The notes beneath the pieces were generated by a model. That model had not been told where the DNA came from. It made no database searches and saw nothing but the letters and a program-made list of their open reading frames with translations. DNA of 64,000 bases from CAJCIS01 sp965276755 (GTDB lineage: Bacteria > Pseudomonadota > Alphaproteobacteria > Acetobacterales > Acetobacteraceae): assembly GCA_965276755.1 (NCBI GenBank), contig OZ255625.1, positions 1,612,001 through 1,676,000 on the forward strand. Direction: 5' to 3'. The position numbers and the translations under genes are program-made. Below, piece by piece: positions 42,763 to 51,511 of this stretch. Every line of letters begins with the position of its first letter. The stretch's first letter is position 1.

Positions 42763-43083
42763 TGACCAATTTGTGTTCGCGGCATTGATCGTCTTCGGCG
42801 AACACATTGGCGGAAATGCGTGAGCAACTTTACGCTCCCACTATCAGTCAATTCGTGCAGAACCCGATCCGTTTGCGAGCACGACCGCGATGGTTGCGGG
42901 CGCCCGCAGTTAGCGTTGCACGCAATGCAACCTGCCTTGGGCAAGCCCTGTAATCAGCCAAAGCTGCGACGCCCCTCAAGGCGAGAGACGACCACGAACA
43001 AAATATAAAAAGCGATGGAATAAGCGCAAGGCCGCCACGTCTGGTGAGGTGGCGCATGAGGTGCCGCAAAGGAGATGACTTAG
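42763..43083. other. Intergenic region, leader of the GloVer-repeat gene
   Basis: About 320 bases without a gene. The right end has AAAGGAGATGACTTAG, the ribosome site for the next gene. I see no repeat or RNA structure of note. Confidence 0.5.
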
Positions 43084-44238
43084 ATGACTCGACAGACCCT
43101 GTTTGCCACGTGCATGGCTCTCGCCCCGCTCGCCGGCGTGACGGCCGCTGCGGCACCCACCCATGCGGCGGAGTTCACGACGGTCTACAAATTCCCCACG
43201 CCCCTCAAGGAAGGAGGGGTAGAGGGCACGTTGGCCGTGCTCGACAACATACTGTACGGCACGACCGAAACGGGCGGCACCGGTCCCGAGAGCGACGGCA
43301 CGATCTTCAAATTCGACCTCGCCAGCAAGACGGAAACCACGCTCGTCAATTTTACCGGCACGAGCGGCACCGCCTTGGGGCAGGGTCCCACCGGCCCATT
43401 ATCGGTTGTTGGCCATTCGATCTACGGCTCGACGATCGTTGGCGGCTTCGGCGACGGTGAGATCTGGAAGCTGAACGCGCTCAGCGGCAAGGAGCAAGTC
43501 TTCCACGGCTTCAACGGCACGGACGGATTTCTCCCCATCGCCGGCGTCACGCCTGTGAAAGGCGTATTCTACGGCACGACCGATGATGGCGGGCCCGGCA
43601 ACACCGGGACAGTGTTCAAACTGGACGCGACTGGCAAGCTAACGACTCTCTACACCTTTCCCGACACCACGATCGGTTGCAACCCGACAAGTAACGTGGT
43701 CGTGGTCGGGAAGATGCTGTACGGCACGACGGAGGCCTGCGGTGCAGGCGCGGGAAGCGTCTTCTCCCTCAACCTCGTCAACAAAGAGGTGAAGGCTCTG
43801 CACCTGTTTACCCCCAACGAGCAGCAGGGCGGCGATGCGGTAGCTATCATCGTCCAAAACGGCGCGCTCTACGGCACGACGGCCAACGATGGCAATTCCG
43901 GCACGGGGACCTTCTACAAAATCGACCTCGCCAACCAGCAATTCAAGCTGCTGCATCAGTTCGGCGCAGCAGGCGACGGCGCCTTCCCGGTATCCACGCT
44001 GACACCGTTCAACGGGCTAGTCTACGGCGCCACTTTCAGAGGCGGTGCGTCGGGCAACGGGACGATCTACAGCATCGACCTGGCTACCGGCAGTGAGGCC
44101 GTCATCTACAGTTTTACGGGAGGCGCAGACGGCGACAGCCCGGATGCGGGCCTGCTCGCCTACAAGGGCGCGCTCTACGGGAGCACCGAAAACATGAACT
44201 CCGACGACCAGGGCACGATTTTCAAGCTCGTTCCGTGA
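43084..44238 (+). CDS. Secreted GloVer-type tandem-repeat propeller protein
   Basis: 384 residues with a signal peptide (MALAPLAGVTAAAAPTHA). The rest is a repeated unit of about 45-50 residues of the type LYG-T-T-x-x-GG-x-G-x-GT-(I/V)-F-K-(F/L)-D-L-x-(T/S)-G: NILYGTTETGGTGPESDG, GVFYGTTDDGGPGNTGT, KMLYGTTEACGAGAGSV, GALYGTTANDGNSGTGT, GLVYGATFRGGASGNGT, GALYGSTENMNSDDQGT. This matches the tandem repeat named GloVer in extracellular proteins. Likely an extracellular propeller; role unknown. Good AGGAGA ribosome site. Confidence 0.82.
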   Translation: MTRQTLFATCMALAPLAGVTAAAAPTHAAEFTTVYKFPTPLKEGGVEGTLAVLDNILYGTTETGGTGPESDGTIFKFDLASKTETTLVNFTGTSGTALGQGPTGPLSVVGHSIYGSTIVGGFGDGEIWKLNALSGKEQVFHGFNGTDGFLPIAGVTPVKGVFYGTTDDGGPGNTGTVFKLDATGKLTTLYTFPDTTIGCNPTSNVVVVGKMLYGTTEACGAGAGSVFSLNLVNKEVKALHLFTPNEQQGGDAVAIIVQNGALYGTTANDGNSGTGTFYKIDLANQQFKLLHQFGAAGDGAFPVSTLTPFNGLVYGATFRGGASGNGTIYSIDLATGSEAVIYSFTGGADGDSPDAGLLAYKGALYGSTENMNSDDQGTIFKLVP

Positions 44239-44282
44239 TCGCACGATCGACTTGAGACTGACTCATCAGTCGAGCGAAAGAA

Positions 44283-44380
44283 CTGGGGGGAATGTGCCAT
44301 TCCCCCCAGCCCCCCGTCGATTTATGGGCTTCGTCTTATATAATGACGGGGGGTTTGGGGGGGATGGCACATCTCCCCAA
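44283..44380. repeat. Family A palindromic repeat, full element
   Basis: Left arm has the GGGGGGAATG-TGC-CATTCCCCCC stem, right arm the standard GATGGCACATC stem, so the two arms of one element have diverged independently. Between two plus-strand genes. Confidence 0.92.
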
Positions 44381-44497
44381 TTTTTCTTGGCTTACTTCCG
44401 ATGGAAATTCTCGCCTGCCCACGGAATAAAATGCCGCGCCATCCGTCCTGACAATGCAGCGCATCCTTCCATGCGCCGCTACACGGAGAAAAACCCC

Positions 44498-45580
44498 ATG
44501 TCGCGAACCCACACACGAACCGCATTTTGCACCATCTGCCTGAGCGCCGTTGCCACGATCGCCAGCGCCCAGACGAAAGATCGCGGCTATCACGTCCTGG
44601 ATCTGGTGGCCGACCAGCCCGGCCGCGCCAAATTTACCGATCCCAACCTGGTCAATCCCTGGGGCGTGGCCTTCTTTCCCGGCGGTGCGTTCTGGGTCAG
44701 CGACAACGGCAACGGCCTCTCGACGCTCTATACCGGCAAGGGCGACATCATTCCGGCCGTCTTCACCGTGCCCGCACCTTCCGGCCAGAGCACACCAGCC
44801 TCGCCGACTGGAATCGTCATCAACGTCACGGGGGGTTTCCTGGTGCCAGGCACGCAGATTCCCGCAGCCTTCATCTTTGCGACCGAGGACGGCACCATCT
44901 CCGCCTGGGCCGGGGGCCTGCCGACCAATCCCAATACGGCGGTGATTGCCGTGGACAATTCCGCAGGCGGCACTGGCGCTGTCTACAAGGGCCTGGCGTT
45001 CGGCACGGCGGCTAAAGGCAATTTCCTCTACGCTACCAATTTCCGTGCGGGCACAATCGACGTGTTCGATCAGGGCTTTGCCAGCGCCGGCACCAAGCTG
45101 GCCGGCAGCTTCCAGGACCCGCAAATTCACAAGGGCTACGCGCCGTTCGGCATCGAAAACATCAACGGCAACCTCTTTGTCACGTATGCAAAACAGAACG
45201 CTGCCAAGCATGACGACGTGCCTGGCCCCGGCCACGGCTACGTGGATGTGTTCGACACCGAGGGGCACCTGCTGCAGCGCTTCGCGCAAGGCGGCCTGCT
45301 GAACTCCCCATGGGGCATCACCCTGGCGCCAGCAGGTTTCGGCACTCTCAGCAACGATATCCTGATCGGCAATTTCGGCAGCGGCGCCATTAACGCCTAC
45401 GATCTCACCGGCCGTTTCCGCGTGCCGCTGGAGGATGCGAACAGCCGGCCGATCGTGATTGGCGGGCTGTGGGACCTCTATTTTGGCGGCGCTGCGGCCT
45501 CCTCGCCGGACACGCTGTATTTTACGGCGGGCCCGGCGCATGAGTCGCATGGCCTGCTTGGCGCTATCCTGCCGGATTGA
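44498..45580 (+). CDS. TIGR03118-type secreted protein
   Basis: 360 residues from ATG 44498 (GGAGA nine bases upstream) with a signal peptide ending SAVATIASA. Conserved features: LVADQPGRAKFTDPNLVNPWG, FWVSDNGNGLSTLYTGKGD, SPTGIVINVTGGFLV, LYATNFRAGTIDVFDQGF, GYAPFGIENINGNLFVTYAK, SPWGITLAPAGFG and the final GLWDLYFG. This is the TIGR03118 family, six-bladed-propeller-like exported proteins common in soil bacteria. Function unknown; neighbours include another secreted propeller, suggesting a shared extracellular role. Confidence 0.85.
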   Translation: MSRTHTRTAFCTICLSAVATIASAQTKDRGYHVLDLVADQPGRAKFTDPNLVNPWGVAFFPGGAFWVSDNGNGLSTLYTGKGDIIPAVFTVPAPSGQSTPASPTGIVINVTGGFLVPGTQIPAAFIFATEDGTISAWAGGLPTNPNTAVIAVDNSAGGTGAVYKGLAFGTAAKGNFLYATNFRAGTIDVFDQGFASAGTKLAGSFQDPQIHKGYAPFGIENINGNLFVTYAKQNAAKHDDVPGPGHGYVDVFDTEGHLLQRFAQGGLLNSPWGITLAPAGFGTLSNDILIGNFGSGAINAYDLTGRFRVPLEDANSRPIVIGGLWDLYFGGAAASSPDTLYFTAGPAHESHGLLGAILPD

Positions 45581-45607
45581 GCAGCGTAGCCGGTTTGGCA
45601 AAAAGGG

Positions 45608-45751
45608 CTGCGGGAGATGTGCCCAGGGCAATCGAGTGAAGGAAAAGAATTTGGGGGGAATGTGCCATTCCCCCCAAACCCCCAGTCATTTTGTTTAGAC
45701 GTGGCCGAAAAATCGGCGGGGGGTCTGGGGGGGATGGCACATCTCCCCCAG
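45608..45751. repeat. Family A palindromic repeat, composite copy
   Basis: A truncated left arm (45608-45623) is joined to a complete element whose 45624-45754 segment matches 6889-7019 almost base for base, flank included. Between the TIGR03118 gene and the ECF sigma gene. Confidence 0.9.
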
Positions 45752-45770
45752 CCTTCGCCTGGCTTCCCGC

Positions 45771-46307
45771 GTGCTCGCTGAGCAAAATGCGCGCCTCGGG
45801 CGTACCATGATGAGCCACTTGCCCGCCTTGCGGCGTTACGCGTTTGGCTTGTGCGGCACGGCGCCCATGGCGGACGACCTGGTGCAAGATTGCATCGAAC
45901 GTGCCTTGCGCGGCCTTGGGTCCCTACAAGGTGAGGACAAGATGGCAGGGTGGCTGCGATCCATCCTGTACAATGTTTTCGTAGACAGAAGCAGGCAGAC
46001 GAAGAACCGTGGTGAGACCGTGCAACTCGAATGTGTGGAGAACAGCCCGACAGCCGCAACCCAGCCCGACCGGATGTACGAGGCGCAGGAGGTACTGCGC
46101 GCCACGTCCTTCCTCAATCCGGAACATCGTCAGGTGCTGCTGCTGATCAGTGTGGAGGGGCTCAGCTACCGTGAGGCCGCAAGCGAGATCGGCGTGCCGA
46201 TCGGCACCGTGATGTCGCGCCTGGCTCGGGCACGTGACCAGTTGCGGCTGCTGTTGGACACGGGCGTACCTGCGCCGGCGCCCCTGCCATTCGCCAGGCG
46301 GCCATGA
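45771..46307 (+). CDS. ECF-family RNA polymerase sigma factor
   Basis: 178 residues. Region 2 is LPALRRYAFGLCGTAPMADDLVQDCIERAL with the core-binding D-D-L-V-Q-D motif; region 4 is LNPEHRQVLLLISVEGLSYREAASEIGVPIGTVMSRLARARDQLR, a textbook HTH (both read in overlapping parts). The start may be GTG 45771 or the ATG pair at 45807; the latter removes a non-conserved lead. Overlaps the anti-sigma gene by four bases, the usual coupling. The inducing signal is unknown. Confidence 0.92.
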   Translation: MLAEQNARLGRTMMSHLPALRRYAFGLCGTAPMADDLVQDCIERALRGLGSLQGEDKMAGWLRSILYNVFVDRSRQTKNRGETVQLECVENSPTAATQPDRMYEAQEVLRATSFLNPEHRQVLLLISVEGLSYREAASEIGVPIGTVMSRLARARDQLRLLLDTGVPAPAPLPFARRP

Positions 46308-47041
46308 CCGCGTTCGCCCCACCCACCGACGAGGAGGTCCACGCCTACGTGGACGGCGCATTGCCGCTGGCGCGGCATGAGGAGATCGCCGGCATCCTCG
46401 GGCAGGACGCCGCCCTTGCCGCGCGCGTGGCTGCCTACGGTGCTGACCGCGACGCGTTGCGCCAGGCATTGGGCGGGATCCTGACCCAGCCTTTGCCGCC
46501 GCACTGGCAGGCGCGGATCGAAGCGGCGACGACGCGGCGGCCTGTGCTGGGGCGGCGCCAGGCGATCGCAGCCGGACTGGCCCTGGTGACCGCGGCCGGC
46601 GCTGGGGGCGCCCTGTGGTGGCCGAAAGGCGACACCATTCTGGCCGCTGCCTTGGCCGCCCGCGGCAGCGGGTTGGGCGGTGAGGCGCTGAGCGAGGGGG
46701 ATCCCGCCGCGCGCGACGCAAGGCTGGCCGCTTCGCTCGGCCTGAAGGTGCAGGCGCCGGATCTGCATCATTTTGGCTTTCACCTGGCGCGGCTGGATAT
46801 GGCGCGGCCCGGCGCGCACATCCGTGCAGCACAACTGGACTATCGCGACGCAGCCGGGCGCCGGCTGACGATCTATGTGCGCCCGTCCGACGGCACTGTG
46901 CGGTTCGATCTGCTGCGCGCGGGGGCCGCACGCGTGTGCGTCTGGCAGGACGATGTGGTGGGTGCGGTGATTATTGCGCCGATGTCGGCCGGCGAGATGA
47001 TGCGCGTGGCGAGCGCTGCTTATTCGGCTTTGAACTTATGA
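46304..47041 (+). CDS. Anti-sigma factor, membrane-anchored
   Basis: 245 residues. The N-terminal 60 residues (DEEVHAYVDGALPLARHEEI) are the sigma-binding domain of proteins paired with ECF factors; it lacks the His-Cys-Cys zinc motif. One membrane span follows (AIAAGLALVTAAGAGGALWW, about residues 88-107), then a periplasmic domain with LRLTIYVRP-like strands (RRLTIYVRPSDGTVRF). Start overlaps the sigma gene. It should hold the sigma factor at the membrane until a periplasmic signal arrives. Confidence 0.88.
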   Translation: MTAFAPPTDEEVHAYVDGALPLARHEEIAGILGQDAALAARVAAYGADRDALRQALGGILTQPLPPHWQARIEAATTRRPVLGRRQAIAAGLALVTAAGAGGALWWPKGDTILAAALAARGSGLGGEALSEGDPAARDARLAASLGLKVQAPDLHHFGFHLARLDMARPGAHIRAAQLDYRDAAGRRLTIYVRPSDGTVRFDLLRAGAARVCVWQDDVVGAVIIAPMSAGEMMRVASAAYSALNL

Positions 47042-47057
47042 TTTTATTTCGGGAGCA

Positions 47058-47190
47058 AAAGGCCAGGGGCTCTGCCCCTGGACCCCGCTGGGGCCTGAGG
47101 CCCCAGACCCCCGAAATTTTAGGCGTTTTTCAAAATAGGTTCCAAGGACTTGTCGCGGGCGGGGTCCAGGGGCAGAGCCCCTGGCCTTCC
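47058..47190. repeat. Family B palindromic repeat, full element, opposite orientation
   Basis: Same outer palindromes as the copy at 41934, but the inner order is reversed: CTGGGGCCTGAGGCCCCAG comes first and GGTTCCAAGGACTTGTC comes last. The unit therefore has an orientation despite its palindromic ends. Confidence 0.9.
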
Positions 47191-47200
47191 TTTCATTTAT

Positions 47201-48550
47201 CTATCTCAACGAATCAGCCGCCAACGCCTCAGGACCAAACACATCCGCCTTATGCATCGGCGTCACCACAAACCCGTTTTGCGGCAGAATGACAAAATCC
47301 GCGCAATAACCGCCTTGGATCAGGTCGTACTGAAACTGCGTGCCGCCGATCACGGCCGGCACGGCCGGCAGCACCATCATGGACGCGTGGCCAAACTTCC
47401 AAAGCCTGCCGTTCTCGTCCCAGGATTCCGCGTAGAGCGCGATCCAGGTGTCCTCATCGATGTAGAGCCGGCGGCGCGGGGCGACATGGTGTGCGCCCGG
47501 CGCCAGCGTGCCTTCGACCACCCAGACGCGATGCAACTCGTAACGCAGGCCATCCTGGTTGGCGTGCTGGGGGCCGATGAAACTGCGCGCCGGGGCGTGC
47601 GCCAGCGCGTTGTTGTTGTAGGGGACGAACATCTCCCGCTTGCCCAAATTGCGGAACACGTAACGGTCCTGTCCGCCGAAAAACAGGTAGTAATCGTCCA
47701 GCGCCTCGTAGCCGGAGCTGTCCGGATCGGGCGTGTCGTAGGAGAGCGAGGGCGCCTTGCGGGCGCGGTGCTCGCCGGGCAGATAGCGCCAGGCGACAAA
47801 GCGGTCCGCGCCCACATCCAGCGGTTGCCAGGCGATGTAGCCTTCGCCCACGCGAGAAGGCGGGCCATCCTGCAGCCGGCGCGTCTTGAAGTAGTAGCGG
47901 CCCACATTCTCCGGCGTGACGCCTGGCGCGTAATAGGGAAAGTCCGAGACTTCGCTGTAGCCGGCTGTCTGTTCCACGGTGCCGTCGCCCGCGGCTACGT
48001 AGGTGGCAAGATGGGCTTGGCGCGCCGCGCCCCAAAAGGCCAGCAGGTGGTTCCAGACGATCTCCGCCCCGCTGGACGGGATCGGGAAGGGAATGCCGCC
48101 CGCCGCCCCGGCCACGCCCAAGGCGATACCGTTCGGCCCGGCATGGGCATGGGTCGCATTGTGGGCAATGGCGTCATACACATCCTGCGGCAGGGCTGCC
48201 GTTCGGTGCGAGGCGAAGACGTGCATGCGGTAGTCGGGATAGCGTGCGAAAAGCGCCAGCGCGCCTTCCGGCAGTTGGCGGGCGTAGCGTGCCGCGTTCG
48301 CCGGATTGATCGTCAGCAGCGGCGCCTCGCCGGCGAACGGATTTGCCGCGACCGTGGGCCGCGAGCCGGGCACGGGTGCGCTCACCAACCCGCCCGTCCA
48401 GGCCGGGATGCTGCCGGCAGCGTTGCCCGCCCGCTCCGCGCCCACTTGGGTGAGCCGGCCTTGCAGCGCCGCCGCCTGTTGCAGCGAGACGGCGGCGCCC
48501 GCCGGCAATGGTGCCAGAACTAGGGCCGCAATGGCTGATCCTAGCCGCAA
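47201..48550 (-). CDS. DUF1329 family periplasmic protein
   Basis: About 449 residues. The start is taken as TTG 48550, which opens a signal peptide (MRLGSAIAALVLAPLPAGAA); no ATG or GTG fits. The DUF1329 features are NAAGSIPAWTGGL, INPANAARYARQLPEGALALF, YRMHVFASHRTAALPQDVYD, YAPGVTPENVGRYYFKTRR, DYYLFFGGQDRYVFRNLGKREMFVPYNNN (read in parts) and AESWDENGRLWKFGHASMMV. These LolA-like proteins regularly sit beside DUF1302 outer-membrane proteins, as here, and are linked to lipid or hydrophobic-compound handling. Function unproven. Confidence 0.87.
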   Translation of the reverse strand: MRLGSAIAALVLAPLPAGAAVSLQQAAALQGRLTQVGAERAGNAAGSIPAWTGGLVSAPVPGSRPTVAANPFAGEAPLLTINPANAARYARQLPEGALALFARYPDYRMHVFASHRTAALPQDVYDAIAHNATHAHAGPNGIALGVAGAAGGIPFPIPSSGAEIVWNHLLAFWGAARQAHLATYVAAGDGTVEQTAGYSEVSDFPYYAPGVTPENVGRYYFKTRRLQDGPPSRVGEGYIAWQPLDVGADRFVAWRYLPGEHRARKAPSLSYDTPDPDSSGYEALDDYYLFFGGQDRYVFRNLGKREMFVPYNNNALAHAPARSFIGPQHANQDGLRYELHRVWVVEGTLAPGAHHVAPRRRLYIDEDTWIALYAESWDENGRLWKFGHASMMVLPAVPAVIGGTQFQYDLIQGGYCADFVILPQNGFVVTPMHKADVFGPEALAADSLR

Positions 48551-48614
48551 TCTTCCGCCCCCGCCGTGTCGCGCACTGGCATCGCAAGGCCAGGCGAAGG
48601 ATGCAAGGAAACGC

Positions 48615-50237
48615 GTGCGTGCAGGCCGGCGCCTGGCGTTGGCCGGCGCCGCGCTGTGGCTGATGCACCAGGCACAAGCTGCCGATCTGGGAACGGTGGG
48701 CGGCTTTGATGTCCGGCTGGATACCAGTGTTCGCCTGTCGCTCGGCCTGCGCACCGATGGCCGGGACGCGGCCCTTCTGGCCGGTACGAACGGCGATGAC
48801 GGCGACCGTGCATTCAGCCCCGGCGTCATTTCCGAGCGGATCGATTTTTCCTCCGTCCTGGACGCCACGCGCGGCGATCTGGGATTGGAGGCCAGCATGG
48901 ATGGCTGGTACGACGCCATCTACCATCAAGCCGACGCAAACCACCACGCTGCCACCTTCAACCCTGTGGGCGTGGCAGTGAACCAGTTTCCGCCCCAGAC
49001 GCGCGACCTGCTTGGGCAGGCGGTGGAGCTGGGCACCGCCTTTGTGCATGACCGCTTCGAGGTGGCAGGATTGCCGGTGACGGTGCGGATCGGCCGGCAA
49101 TCCCTGCTTTGGGGCGAGAGCCTGTTCTTCCCGCAAGACGGCCTGGCTGCCGGCCAGGCCCCGGTGGATGTCATCAAGGCGCTGAGCCAGCCGCTGGTGG
49201 AGAATGCCGAGCTGTTCCTGCCGGTGGACCAGGCCTATCTGCGCGCCGAGCTGGGTGGCGGGGTTTCGCTGCAGGGCTACGAGCAACTCGAATGGCGGCG
49301 GAACCGCACGCCGGGCGTGGCCAGCTATTTCAGCAGCAGCGATCTTGCCGATGCCGGCGGCGACCGGGCTTTCCTGCCGGGCGGACAGATCCTGCCGCGC
49401 ACAAAGGATTTGACGCCAGGCGGGTTCGGCCAGTTCGGCGTCGCGCTGCGCTATGCCAGCGATATCGCCGATCTGGGCCTCTACGCGCTGCGCTATGATT
49501 CCAAGCAAGGCTTCGTTCGGGCGGATGGCCAGGGCTACCGCCTGGTGTTCCCGCGCGGCATCGAGGCGGCAGGTCTCAGCGCCAGCTCCTATATCGGCGA
49601 TGGCACGATCGCCGGCGAGGTCTCGTTGCGCCAGCACGCGCCGCTGGTCAGCACCGGCCTGGGCGGCGCCTCCACTGTTGTGGGTGGCGGCACACCCTAT
49701 GCCGGCGTTTACGGCCCCGCCGAGCTGCTGTCGCCCCAGGCGTCCCGTCTGACGGCGTGTGCGGGGTGCGCGGCCGCCCCCGCCGCAGGCACGGGCTACG
49801 CCACAGGCCGGGTGCTGCTTGCGCTCGCCTCCTTGGAACGGCAATTGCCCACAGGGCGGCTATGGCAGGGCGCCACGCTGGATGCCGAGCTTTCCACCAC
49901 CGAGCTGCTGGACGTGCAGAGCGGTGGCGCGGCCCGGCTGGCTGGCCGCACGCGGTTTTCCAGCGCGGCCGAGGCTGTGTTCGTGCCGCATTATTACCAG
50001 GTTTTGCCGGAGCTGGATCTGAGCGTTCCGGTGGGGTTGGCGTGGGGCCTGTCCGGCCGTTCCAGCGTGGATGCGGGCCAGGTGGCACGGGTGGGCAATG
50101 TTACGCTGAGCGTTGCGGCGACCTACCGTGCCGTTTGGCAGTTCGGTGTCTCCTTCACGCATTTTTTGGGGCCGGTGACGCAGCAGGCTCTGGCGGACCG
50201 GGCTTTTGTCACCGTGTCTCTGGGGCGGACGTTCTAG
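48615..50237 (+). CDS. DUF1302 family outer-membrane protein
   Basis: About 540 residues from GTG 48615 (AAGGAAACGC upstream) with a signal peptide (LALAGAALWLMHQAQA); an ATG at 48531 would also be in frame. DUF1302 landmarks are FDVRLDTSVRLSLGLRT, RGDLGLEASMDGWYDAIYHQ, DRFEVAGLPVTVRIGRQSLLWGESLFFPQD (in parts) and VENAELFLPVDQAYLRAEL. The end, VSLGRTF, is a typical barrel-terminating Phe strand. Outer-membrane channel or receptor partner of the divergent DUF1329 protein. The ends of two genes lie only about 64 bases apart at their starts. Confidence 0.87.
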   Translation: MRAGRRLALAGAALWLMHQAQAADLGTVGGFDVRLDTSVRLSLGLRTDGRDAALLAGTNGDDGDRAFSPGVISERIDFSSVLDATRGDLGLEASMDGWYDAIYHQADANHHAATFNPVGVAVNQFPPQTRDLLGQAVELGTAFVHDRFEVAGLPVTVRIGRQSLLWGESLFFPQDGLAAGQAPVDVIKALSQPLVENAELFLPVDQAYLRAELGGGVSLQGYEQLEWRRNRTPGVASYFSSSDLADAGGDRAFLPGGQILPRTKDLTPGGFGQFGVALRYASDIADLGLYALRYDSKQGFVRADGQGYRLVFPRGIEAAGLSASSYIGDGTIAGEVSLRQHAPLVSTGLGGASTVVGGGTPYAGVYGPAELLSPQASRLTACAGCAAAPAAGTGYATGRVLLALASLERQLPTGRLWQGATLDAELSTTELLDVQSGGAARLAGRTRFSSAAEAVFVPHYYQVLPELDLSVPVGLAWGLSGRSSVDAGQVARVGNVTLSVAATYRAVWQFGVSFTHFLGPVTQQALADRAFVTVSLGRTF

Positions 50238-50254
50238 CCCGGCTCGGAGCAAGG

Positions 50255-50355
50255 CTGGGGGAGATGTGCCATCCCCCCCAGACCCCCCGTCTTTAGTCAG
50301 GACAAAGTCTAAATGAATGACGGGGGGTTTGGGGGGGCAGGCACTGCTCCCCCAA
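50255..50355. repeat. Family A palindromic repeat, full element
   Basis: Standard left arm; the right arm stem is GGGGGGGCAG-GCA-CTGCTCCCCC, a paired variant. The spacer TTTAGTCAGGACAAAGTCTA is close to that of the copies at 55735 and 57044. Convergent intergenic position. Confidence 0.93.
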
Positions 50356-50373
50356 CTTTTCTCGCCTACGGCA

Positions 50374-51417
50374 TCAATCCTTGGCAGCGACCGTCTCAAA
50401 GCTGTATGCGCCGGTCCGCGACGGAAAACCGCCGCGGACCGCGCCGGCCGACTGATCGCGGTATATCGCGCCGAGCAGCGGACTGAGGGAGCGGCTGTTT
50501 GGGACGGATAACCACATGCGCAATAGATGGCGCTTGCGGTCCGTGTCCTCATGGTCCTCGAACTCGGTCCGGCTGTGAAGCGTGACGTGATTGTTGAGGA
50601 ACTGCATGTCGCCGGGCTCGAACATCATGGAGAAATGATACTTTGGATCGTTAGCAAGCGTGTTGATGAGGGTCAGTGCCTCCATCTGCTTGTCGGAAAG
50701 CGGCGGCAGCTCCGGGAAATCCTGCCCGGCCGAAAAGATGTGACTCTTTATGTCGCGCGACGCGAACTTTCCGTCATACTCGGAATAGACTGGTTGTTCA
50801 TAATAGGGCGCTTGCCCGGCCGCCTGCTGCCCCTTCCAGCTCCAGTAGAACGGTCGATACAGGATCTCCAACAAATCGGGCCGGACGCGTTCGATTTCAT
50901 TGCGGATGGCGAGCGAGCTGCAAATGAGGCTCAACCCGCCTTTCTTTGCGCCGCGCAGCACCATCAGGCACACCACGTCACTGGTGTCGGAGTGAAAGCC
51001 GAGCGTCTGCCGCGACATGTAGCCGCGGCCGGTCGAGCTGTTGACGTCCTGACCGAAATCCATGACGTCGCCGAGCAGGTCCCCCTGGCTGCTCTGCGAA
51101 ACCGCGGTCCCGAAATGCTTGCCGAGTCCCCAATAGATTTTCCGTAGTTGTTCTTTCGTGTAATCGAGCGCCGGAAAACCGCGCACCACCGCCAGCCCGC
51201 GGCCGTTTTCCAGCCTGTCCAGCACGTCATCAACCAGCGCCGCGAACGAAGGCAGCGGGAAGTTGTCGCGGGTAATAGCCGCGATATCGATAGTGGCGCA
51301 GCCGCGGAGCGCCGCATCGATTTCGCCGATATGCGGCGCGGTGAGGTGGATCATCCACTCGTCGGGGTCGCTCAGGTCTGCGGCCAGCCAGGAGGCTGGG
51401 TTTTGCTGTTGATCCAT
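50374..51417 (-). CDS. TauD/TfdA-family Fe(II)/2-oxoglutarate dioxygenase
   Basis: 347 residues; good AAGGAG site eight bases before ATG 51417. LGFHSDTSDVVCLMVLRGAKKGG holds the first His and Asp of the iron triad (H-x-D in F-H-S-D), FNNHVTLHSRTEF-like sequence (here LNNHVTLHSRTEFEDH) supplies the distal His, and RKRHLLRMWLS carries the Arg that binds 2-oxoglutarate. Family members hydroxylate or cleave small organic acids. Preceded by a GTCAA-N2-TTGAC operator-like site; probably expressed with the MmgE/AtuA genes. Confidence 0.9.
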   Translation of the reverse strand: MDQQQNPASWLAADLSDPDEWMIHLTAPHIGEIDAALRGCATIDIAAITRDNFPLPSFAALVDDVLDRLENGRGLAVVRGFPALDYTKEQLRKIYWGLGKHFGTAVSQSSQGDLLGDVMDFGQDVNSSTGRGYMSRQTLGFHSDTSDVVCLMVLRGAKKGGLSLICSSLAIRNEIERVRPDLLEILYRPFYWSWKGQQAAGQAPYYEQPVYSEYDGKFASRDIKSHIFSAGQDFPELPPLSDKQMEALTLINTLANDPKYHFSMMFEPGDMQFLNNHVTLHSRTEFEDHEDTDRKRHLLRMWLSVPNSRSLSPLLGAIYRDQSAGAVRGGFPSRTGAYSFETVAAKD

Positions 51418-51467
51418 CCCCGGGGCTCCTTCAGAATTCTGTCTATCAATGCCAAGATCGACCGAGC

Positions 51468-51479
51468 GTCAATCTTGAC
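51468..51479. promoter_or_regulatory. Operator-like palindrome before the TauD gene
   Basis: GTCAATCTTGAC, an inverted repeat GTCAA-N2-TTGAC. Twenty-six bases from here (through AATCAATG) match the site before AtuA-1 at 55699 with six differences. Candidate binding site of a shared regulator not encoded in the window. Confidence 0.6.
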
Positions 51480-51511
51480 AGATATAATCAATGTTTGTAG
51501 TCAGATGCCGT

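Noticed and set aside
46304..46931. Long minus-strand frames opposite the sigma/anti-sigma genes
   Set aside because: Arg/Pro-rich shadows; the plus-strand genes have clear domains and a coupled four-base overlap.
48174..49844. Minus-strand frame of 556 codons opposite DUF1302
   Set aside because: The plus strand carries the DUF1302 motifs and a signal peptide; the antisense product is Gln/Ala/Arg-rich shadow translation.
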